A stretch of DNA of 12,206 bases from Thermoplasmata archaeon (GTDB lineage Archaea > Thermoplasmatota > Thermoplasmata > Thermoplasmatales > Thermoplasmataceae): positions 1 through 12,206 of the forward strand of contig JAKBGP010000043.1 in NCBI GenBank assembly GCA_021833045.1, written 5' to 3'. The position numbers were made by a program, and so were the translations under genes. How positions within the stretch are numbered: the first letter of the stretch is position 1; the number at the start of each line of letters is the position of its first letter. Positions 5,877 through 11,098 of this stretch are shown here, piece after piece. The notes beneath the pieces were generated by a model. That model worked only from the letters and a program-made list of their open reading frames with translations, was not told the DNA's origin and did not search any database.

Positions 5877-6540
5877 AGTGTTTCATTATGTCTATCAATC
5901 CGTCTCCATAGGCTTTTTCTGAAACGTATTCAGCCCTTTCCTTAACAGACCTACTTCCGTTTGATATTGTTCCGCTCATTCCGACAACTTCGAATAGATC
6001 GGCATCGTTATCACCATCACCACAGGCAAGTGTTTCATCTTTTGAAACAGCGTAAATCTTCATTAACTCCCTTGCTATAAATCCTTTATTTTGACCTTTG
6101 TTCAGAATATGCTTTGCAAATCCACTGTCCTGAATCACAACATCATATTTCTTCTCATATTTTGTAAAATCATAACTCCCATCGAGTATGAAACTTATGG
6201 AAGTCTCCCTCCATCGATTGGTGATGAATTCAACTGCACCCAAGTCTTTCTCAATTTCTTTATAAGCATCTACTGTTTTTTGCTTTTGAAAGTATGAGGT
6301 TATCCTCTGTTTATAAAGTAAAATCCCTCCATTTTCTCCTGCCAGTGATTCTCCTACCCCAAGAATTGTTCTAACCCCGAACATTACTGGAAGCACGTTT
6401 CCACTTGCAAGACATATGTGCATTTCTGGATTTGAGAAAACAACCTTCCTGAGTGCAACTAGAGTTTCCGGTAATATGCTCTGATCCTTCTGTGTAATGG
6501 TTCCATCGATGTCAAGAATCAAAAGTTTGATCATTTGCAT
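5857..6540 (-). CDS. Archaeal phosphoglycolate phosphatase, HAD family
   Basis: The 227-residue HAD hydrolase has the features of the archaeal phosphoglycolate phosphatase group (COG0561-like), for which Thermoplasma acidophilum TA0175 is a structural reference. Motif I is LDIDGT with Asp10 and Asp12, motif II is LASGN (Ser46), a Lys near 148-152 fits motif III, and motif IV is GDGDND (174-179). A C2-type cap lies between about 75 and 150. Such enzymes clear 2-phosphoglycolate, a product of DNA-repair end processing, though many are promiscuous phosphatases; sucrose- or mannosyl-phosphate phosphatases are related alternatives. Met1 (6540) and Met3 (6534) are both possible; Met1 lies about 24 bases from a minus-strand TATA-like box, so leaderless initiation is likely. 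It converges on pyrC and diverges from rnp4. Confidence 0.82.
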   Translation of the reverse strand: MQMIKLLILDIDGTITQKDQSILPETLVALRKVVFSNPEMHICLASGNVLPVMFGVRTILGVGESLAGENGGILLYKQRITSYFQKQKTVDAYKEIEKDLGAVEFITNRWRETSISFILDGSYDFTKYEKKYDVVIQDSGFAKHILNKGQNKGFIARELMKIYAVSKDETLACGDGDNDADLFEVVGMSGTISNGSRSVKERAEYVSEKAYGDGLIDIMKHFRLLEE

Positions 6541-6573
6541 TAATAATATAAACTTACAATTTATACGTATTTA
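6541..6573. promoter_or_regulatory. 33-base interleaved divergent promoter (phosphatase / rnp4)
   Basis: On the plus strand ATAATATAAAC (about 6543-6553) is centred 26 bases before the TTG at 6574. On the minus strand CGTATAAA (complement of 6560-6567) is centred about 24 bases before the ATG at 6540. Each TATA-like box therefore lies nearer the other gene's start than its own, and two pre-initiation complexes could not easily bind together. An ATACGTAT palindrome (6563-6570) sits within. By eye. Confidence 0.45.
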
Positions 6574-6861
6574 TTGAAACCCAATAAAAATGAGACTAGA
6601 AATGTTGCCCTGAAAAGAATAGATTACCTGTATAACCTGATGAATAGTGAATCAGTTGTTCCTAAATCAGAAATAGTGAAACAGATAGAGAAACTTTCGG
6701 TCAGATTTGATATAACATTATCAAAGAATATTAAAAGAAGCTATTGCAAAAACTGTAAATATCCTTATGAGCACAACTATAGGCTAAGAATAAAGAAAGG
6801 TAAGGTTCTCGTAACCTGTTTGAATTGCAACAATATTAGGAGATTTGACATCAGTCACTGA
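6574..6861 (+). CDS. rnp4: RNase P protein component 4 (Rpp21/Rpr2 family)
   Basis: This 95-residue basic protein is the archaeal homologue of Rpp21, a zinc-ribbon subunit that, with Rpp29, binds the specificity domain of RNase P RNA for 5' maturation of tRNA. An N-terminal helical part (ALKRIDYLYNLM at 12-23; a second helix about 31-46) precedes a four-cysteine zinc ribbon: C58-x2-C61 in RSYCKNCKYPY and C82-x2-C85 in TCLNCNN, separated by the basic strand YRLRIKKGKVLV. Archaeal members are about 95-120 residues, so this one is compact but complete. The start is TTG at 6574. An in-frame stop at 6544 and the absence of any earlier ATG or GTG leave TTG as the best choice, and a TATA-like box 26 bases upstream fits leaderless use. 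The last 11 bases overlap the next convergent gene. Confidence 0.86.
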   Translation: MKPNKNETRNVALKRIDYLYNLMNSESVVPKSEIVKQIEKLSVRFDITLSKNIKRSYCKNCKYPYEHNYRLRIKKGKVLVTCLNCNNIRRFDISH

Positions 6862-7078
6862 GTGTTTCAATATGGAACAGTACCTTAAATCCTTCCAGAG
6901 TTGCCTGTATTTTATCAGCGAACCATAGAGAATCTTCTTCTGTTGCACTGTTTGCCCATTCATAGACCATATCATGGTCCCCCATTACCGGTTTAAATCC
7001 CAGCGATCTCAGTCTGTTTATTATCTCAGATGGTTTCGCTCCTTCGCTGGAAAATGTTACGTTTAAATATGTTTTCAT
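6851..7078 (-). CDS. Small conserved-looking alpha/beta protein of unknown function
   Basis: The 75-residue protein starts MKTYLNVTFSSEGAKPSEI. Its pattern suggests a small beta-alpha-beta-beta-alpha-beta (ferredoxin/ACT-like) fold: strand TYLNVTFSS, helix PSEIINRLRSLG, strand region PVMGDHDMVYEW, helix about 47-63 (DSLWFADKIQATLE), and final strand KVLFHIETL. There are no cysteines or membrane segments, and the composition is that of a normal soluble protein. I recognise the general look of short archaeal hypothetical proteins but cannot name a family. It is last in a possible minus-strand run with the membrane protein (57 bases upstream) and the methyltransferase. AAAATAAATAG (about 7105-7115) is a weak TATA-like box. 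It overlaps rnp4 tail-to-tail by 11 bases. A 63-codon frame at 6784-6975 on the same strand is a shadow. Confidence 0.65.
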   Translation of the reverse strand: MKTYLNVTFSSEGAKPSEIINRLRSLGFKPVMGDHDMVYEWANSATEEDSLWFADKIQATLEGFKVLFHIETLSD

Positions 7079-7135
7079 CCCAATCTTGATGGTAATCTCT
7101 AAACTCTATTTATTTTTTGGCAATATCTAGCTTTA

Positions 7136-7585
7136 TCACTTCCTTGTTACCCTTATGTAATAAACTATGAAAACCAGAATTGAAACAAGGCTAAGTACAA
7201 TACTCACTAATACAATCTCGCCGAGATCGTAGGATCTGTAACTGACCTTGAAATGAACATATACATTTGATTGCTTTAGAATTATATTACCTGTGGTGAT
7301 ATTTGAAGTGTAGTCATAGGGAAGAGATATGGTATAATGATAAGTTCCATCGGGTAATGATATATTCAGGTAATAATTTGATGACTCATAGGATTTATTA
7401 TTGATCTGAACAGTAAAATTAATGTTCGAAGGAAGACAGCAAGATTGAAAAACAACATAATTGTGTATTGCTGTCGTGGGTCTGTCTGTTGCAGTTACAT
7501 TATGCTCCTCGGAAGCACCTACCATAGATAGAGATGATATGAGCAATATGAGGATAAGAGATGAGATCAAGCGCTTTCCATTCAT
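7136..7585 (-). CDS. Small secreted, membrane-anchored protein with thermopsin-like beta-sandwich
   Basis: The 149-residue protein has a signal peptide (1-24: NGKR then a leucine/isoleucine core ending VGAS), one extracellular domain (about 40-115) and a C-terminal membrane helix (about 122-144) with a basic tail (RVTRK). The domain fits the repeat common in Thermoplasmatales surface proteins and thermopsins: V.F....LP....FTV.I, then ISLPDGTYHYTI (75-86), a YTSNITTGNI turn and a last strand. The usual GLP is CCLP here, with adjacent cysteines at 49-50. Five N-glycosylation sequons are present (N29, N56, N63, N74, N95), which fits an exposed glycoprotein. No protease residues are seen, so it is probably structural or adhesive, or an accessory subunit. 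It lies 47 bases downstream of the methyltransferase gene. The function is unknown. Confidence 0.7.
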   Translation of the reverse strand: MNGKRLISSLILILLISSLSMVGASEEHNVTATDRPTTAIHNYVVFQSCCLPSNINFTVQINNKSYESSNYYLNISLPDGTYHYTISLPYDYTSNITTGNIILKQSNVYVHFKVSYRSYDLGEIVLVSIVLSLVSILVFIVYYIRVTRK

Positions 7586-7632
7586 TTGTTCCAGATTAAT
7601 TCCACTCTTATTAAGAATTATTATCTAGCTAT

Positions 7633-8832
7633 TCAATTGATTTTTCTGCATACTATTCTTCTTTCCTTAAATGAGAAGATATATGATATATCATCACCAT
7701 TTAAGTTACTCTGTATTTTACTCTGCTCCTCATAATAATTTGGTGAGTCATAACGGAGAATTACCCTTCCAATATTCTTTGTTTTCAGCGTTTCTACCAG
7801 CGTATCTGGATCTACGACAGAAATCACCTCATATATATCACCGGTAAAATTTTGGATTAACTCATCTCCAGTGTATAATGCCTTTCTCTTCTCTTCACTT
7901 ATGATTTTAAGATCTAGCTCATTGCAGTAGTTTCCATGGAGTCCTGAGTAAAAAAGTGAAGCGTCTGGGACAAAAAGATAGTTCATTACTCTGTCTCCAA
8001 GTTGTGGTTTCATCCTCTGGTCGGACATGTATGAAAAGTTACGTGTCAGACTAGTGGCTTGAAAAATTCTTCTATTATCATTATTACTGTAAAGAGTTAA
8101 CCTTGATATATCTCCATCCACAGATAGGTACTCCAGTGTACCAGGAATATTTTTAATCCTTTCTGGATGAAGAAAAGGGGGTAGATCGAATACAAATTCT
8201 CTCACCTTTTCCCTGTAAATATCCATGATATGATCAGGATTTGGCTGCAACTCCTCCAAAGACCTTTCCCTGGAACTGGATGACCTCAGTGGGTCCGAGT
8301 AGATTGTATCATACTCTTTTTCCATTAGCTGCAGTTTTGTTCCATCGCCATTCTCAAAAATTGCCCTGCCAGCATATTTTTTGTTGTTTATCCTTGCCAT
8401 TAGAACCCTTTCTTCATTCGTATCAAATCCCTTAACTGTAGAATACATTGATAAAAAAATTGAAGCCATACCGGCACCGCAACCAATATCCAGTATGCTT
8501 TTATCTTTCAATCTCTCAGCCCTGTACATTGCAACATTCTCTGGTGTAGAATAGGAAGCTGAATATGTATCCATATATACCTGGTCATATTTTGAATACT
8601 TATGCCTTATGCTATTCCTTGTCTTTGCAAAGTCATAAAGAATGTCCAGTTCATTCTTCCCCAATCCCAGTTTCTTAGATATTGTTCTTAGCTGATAACC
8701 ACGCGCCAGGAGGCTGGAGATATCATTAATTTTCTTATTAATTACCTTCTCCATCTCATCATCCTTCAGTATATTCTCCAGTAGTTCCCTGCGATTGGTA
8801 AATGTTCTAAAGGAAGATCCTTTATCACTCAT
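7633..8832 (-). CDS. Class I SAM methyltransferase with C-terminal THUMP-like domain
   Basis: The 399-residue protein has an N-terminal helical part with an HTH-like segment (GYQLRTISKKLGLGKNEL, 45-62), then YSTPENVAMYRAERL (94-108), typical of the THUMP-like methyltransferase family (the PF18096 group). The methyltransferase core has motif I ILDIGCGAG (113-121), an acidic end of strand 2 (GFDTNE, Asp137), a DGT segment (163-165), motif-IV-like YSDPLRSS (178-185) and DLPPF (216-220). The C-terminal part (about 290-399) contains alternating strands and ends SFKERRIVCRK, resembling a THUMP-like RNA-binding module. The target is probably RNA, by analogy only. The ATG at 8832 lies about 24 bases from a TATA-like box. 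It is the first of three same-strand genes. Confidence 0.7.
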   Translation of the reverse strand: MSDKGSSFRTFTNRRELLENILKDDEMEKVINKKINDISSLLARGYQLRTISKKLGLGKNELDILYDFAKTRNSIRHKYSKYDQVYMDTYSASYSTPENVAMYRAERLKDKSILDIGCGAGMASIFLSMYSTVKGFDTNEERVLMARINNKKYAGRAIFENGDGTKLQLMEKEYDTIYSDPLRSSSSRERSLEELQPNPDHIMDIYREKVREFVFDLPPFLHPERIKNIPGTLEYLSVDGDISRLTLYSNNDNRRIFQATSLTRNFSYMSDQRMKPQLGDRVMNYLFVPDASLFYSGLHGNYCNELDLKIISEEKRKALYTGDELIQNFTGDIYEVISVVDPDTLVETLKTKNIGRVILRYDSPNYYEEQSKIQSNLNGDDISYIFSFKERRIVCRKIN

Positions 8833-8848
8833 TCACTCTAATTGAACT

Positions 8849-8862
8849 CTTATAGATAAACC
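8849..8862 (-). promoter_or_regulatory. TATA-like box of the methyltransferase gene
   Basis: On the minus strand this reads GGTTTATCTATAAG, centred 24 bases before the ATG at 8832, so the transcript would be leaderless or nearly so. It may drive all three minus-strand genes down to 6851. Confidence 0.45.
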
Positions 8863-8905
8863 ATGATTTATCCAAATTCATGATGTTCCACTTTTTTTAA
8901 GCTAT

Positions 8906-8938
8906 TGAGATTCTCATTGATGAATATATTTCATTCAT
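8906..8938. repeat. Two adjacent inverted repeats in the methyltransferase/hemA divergent region
   Basis: TGAGA-T-TCTCA (8906-8916) is a perfect 11-base palindrome. ATGAAT-7 bases-ATTCAT (8920-8938) follows immediately. They lie about midway between the two divergent starts, where a shared regulator could bind. Confidence 0.3.
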
Positions 8939-8974
8939 TTAAGGACAACATACTTTTTTTGATAAGCGGAGACC

Positions 8975-9012
8975 GTATATATAATATGGTAGTTCCATTA
9001 TAAAATAAAACT
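8975..9012 (+). promoter_or_regulatory. hemA: Tandem TATA-like boxes upstream of hemA
   Basis: GTATATATAATATGG (from 8975) and TTATAAAATAAAAC (about 8998-9011) are both good A+T-rich TATA candidates. Initiation from them would leave leaders of about 55-60 or 30-35 bases before the start at 9062/9065, longer than for the other genes here. The first box lies inside an imperfect inverted repeat, ACC.TAT...ATA.GGT. Confidence 0.4.
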
Positions 9013-9061
9013 TAATTGCGTGTTAGAAATCACTTACGGATATCGATGAATAACTCCGGGA

Positions 9062-10336
9062 GTGATGCTTTTGAATTCTGAACTCAAAGTTATAAGATGG
9101 GACTACAGAATGGCAGATAATATATTAGAAATAAAGTTACAGGAAGACGATGACAAACTTCAGAAAATGCTGTCTTCTAAGGGCATTGAGAAGAGAGTGA
9201 TTCTCAGGACCTGTAATAGGCTGGAAATCTATTTTCATGATGATGCAAAATTTTCAGAGAATGAATTGGAAAATGCAGAATTATTGAAAGATGAACATGC
9301 AATAAGACATCTTCTGCGGGTTTCTTCTGGACTGGAGTCCATGTCCATAGGTGAGCAGGAGATACTAAGACAAATTAAGGAAGCATTTGACCTGGCCCAC
9401 AAACAGGGTAGAACCGACAAATTCCTTTCCATGATTTTTCAAAAAGCGTTGAAGGTAGGTAAGGAAGTAAGGGAAACTACGGAAATATCACACGGAAAAG
9501 TATCGATTCCCTCAATCATGATAGAGCAAATCGAAAAGAAAGGTCTTCTGAATAGTAGCACTATCGGTGTAATTGGGACTGGAAAAATGGCTGCCACAGT
9601 TGTAAAATATTTAAAGAAGAAACCTTCAGTCAAGATCACAATATATGGAAGGAATGAGGAAGCAGGTTCGGAGCTATCACATCTTTTCAAGGTAAATTTC
9701 AGGAAAACTCTGGATATAGGAAATATAGTTGAAGAGTGTCACGTAATTGTGACCGCTACAAGCTCCAAGACCCCATTGATCACGAGGGAACTCATTGAAA
9801 AAATTCCAAGAAAATTACTGTTTATAGATATTTCAAACCCAAAAAATATTGAGGAAAGTTACAGTAATCCAAATGTTGAACTGATCAATTTAGAGATGGC
9901 AAATCAGATTCTTCAGGAGAACAGAAAAAGAAAAGAAAAGGATATAGAGGTTGCCGAGACCATTATTGATAGGGAACTGAGAAAGATCTACTCTAAGCTT
10001 GCAGAAGGTGAAATTGAAGGCTATATTGCCAGCATTTACAGTAGATCGAAGGATATACTGAGTGATGAAATTGAAAAATTCAGCAGGGCTATCGAAAACG
10101 GCACAGAAGAAAGAGAGGCACTTGAACTACTGGGAAATTCCATAGTGAATAAGGTTCTTGCTCCTGAAACACTCACCCTCAAAAAGATGGTTAGAGAAGG
10201 AAAAACTGAAAGCGTAAGGGAGTTTCTGGATTCGGCCATGAAGTTTACCGATAGGGAACTCTATTCTTCGTCTGAAGATCATAAAGAAAACCAAAGTCAA
10301 CAAGTCCAAAATCATCAGTTATACCAAAAACCCTGA
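9062..10336 (+). CDS. hemA: Glutamyl-tRNA reductase
   Basis: HemA reduces glutamyl-tRNA(Glu) to glutamate-1-semialdehyde with NADPH, the first committed step of C5-pathway tetrapyrrole synthesis. Seen: LRTCNRLEIY with catalytic Cys51, SSGLESMSIGEQEILRQ (88-104), the HGKVSIPS linker (144-151), the NADPH fold VIGTGKMA (170-177), YGR (195-197), TATSSKTP (231-238) and FIDISNP (254-260), then the long helical dimerisation domain (about 280-395). The first codon is GTG at 9062; ATG at 9065 with GGGAG close upstream is an equally good start. The core ends near residue 395. The last 30 residues (QSQQVQNHQ and neighbours) are polar, low-complexity and lie antisense to the conserved end of the convergent phosphoesterase. 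hemB, C, D and L are not in the window. Confidence 0.94.
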   Translation: MMLLNSELKVIRWDYRMADNILEIKLQEDDDKLQKMLSSKGIEKRVILRTCNRLEIYFHDDAKFSENELENAELLKDEHAIRHLLRVSSGLESMSIGEQEILRQIKEAFDLAHKQGRTDKFLSMIFQKALKVGKEVRETTEISHGKVSIPSIMIEQIEKKGLLNSSTIGVIGTGKMAATVVKYLKKKPSVKITIYGRNEEAGSELSHLFKVNFRKTLDIGNIVEECHVIVTATSSKTPLITRELIEKIPRKLLFIDISNPKNIEESYSNPNVELINLEMANQILQENRKRKEKDIEVAETIIDRELRKIYSKLAEGEIEGYIASIYSRSKDILSDEIEKFSRAIENGTEEREALELLGNSIVNKVLAPETLTLKKMVREGKTESVREFLDSAMKFTDRELYSSSEDHKENQSQQVQNHQLYQKP

Positions 10337-10991
10337 AGTTTTTATCTTTTATATTCTTTAGAACAGGAGTGAAATGCTCGTCACTCAAGAGTGATTGAGT
10401 GACATCAGTTCCTGATGAAAAGAAACTCATTGCTGGCGTGATTGCTATCTGATTTTTATCATCGTACACAAAGGCAGGTATCTTATATACACCTCCTATT
10501 TTGTCTCTTAAAACTATTGATGGGTGTTCGTGCCCCAGTATGGTGAATTTTCTATAGGATAGATCCTTATCACCATGATAGATGTAGTAATTTTCCGTCT
10601 CGTATGTATCTACTTCCAGAATACCCCTCTTACTCAGAATAGATTGAAGATAGTTATCATGATTTCCCCTGACAAATATAAGCTCTGTCTTTGTAGTAAA
10701 ACGATCTATGAAGTGGATGACATCATCCCATTCCTGTGGCAAATTCCTCCTGAATTCCTGTTTGAAATCCCCATTGATTATCAACTTTTCAGGGTTATAT
10801 CTTTCAATTATCTGAGAGACTTTGTCCTCAACATGATTTCTCTGTAATTTTGGGAGGAACAGGCCATTGAGATTCATTTCCTCTTCAAACCCGAGATGAA
10901 GATCCGATATAACTGCGGCGGATATATCAGATAAATAAATGCAGAAAAGGTCTGAGATATAAACATTCTCCCTTATTTCCAGGTCTTTCAA
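10245..10991 (-). CDS. Calcineurin-like metallophosphoesterase (COG1407 type)
   Basis: The 248-residue protein has all the dinuclear-metal motifs: VISDLHLG (28-34; Asp30, His32), NGD (73-75), RGNHDN (108-113), YHGD (138-141, His139) and GHEHP (153-157). The DLHLGFE form and the ending FRVFGITDDFGLVDFG (219-234) match the COG1407 group of archaeal/bacterial ICC-like phosphoesterases; bacterial relatives include the ligase-associated PdeM. The substrate is unknown, probably a nucleic-acid end or cyclic nucleotide. The start must be TTG at 10991: a stop is in frame three codons upstream, and the next Met (residue 39) is past the first metal motif. No membrane segment is seen. It converges on hemA with a 92-base overlap that covers its own conserved C-terminus, so its stop is unlikely to be misplaced. 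Confidence 0.83.
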   Translation of the reverse strand: MKDLEIRENVYISDLFCIYLSDISAAVISDLHLGFEEEMNLNGLFLPKLQRNHVEDKVSQIIERYNPEKLIINGDFKQEFRRNLPQEWDDVIHFIDRFTTKTELIFVRGNHDNYLQSILSKRGILEVDTYETENYYIYHGDKDLSYRKFTILGHEHPSIVLRDKIGGVYKIPAFVYDDKNQIAITPAMSFFSSGTDVTQSLLSDEHFTPVLKNIKDKNFRVFGITDDFGLVDFGFLYDLQTKNRVPYR

Positions 10992-11016
10992 TGTTAACTA
11001 AATGCATTCCTTGATT

Positions 11017-11077
11017 ACATAATTTTGCCATGAATTGTTCATAGTAAAGGATCTCATGATAGTAGCAAAATTATTAA
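11017..11077. promoter_or_regulatory. Divergent promoter region of the phosphoesterase and pheS
   Basis: Plus strand: AAAATTATTAAC (about 11066-11077) is centred some 27 bases before the pheS GTG at 11099. Minus strand: AAAATTATGT (complement of 11017-11026) is centred about 31 bases before the phosphoesterase TTG at 10991. Both are weak TATA-like elements found by eye. Both genes use non-ATG starts. Confidence 0.35.
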
Positions 11078-11098
11078 CGCTTATTTACATTTTGGGTT

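Noticed and set aside
9235..9690. Minus-strand frames within hemA (9235-9432, 9439-9690) and near its end (10036-10315)
   Set aside because: They are antisense to conserved HemA segments. The one real minus-strand gene in this area is the phosphoesterase, which stops at 10245.
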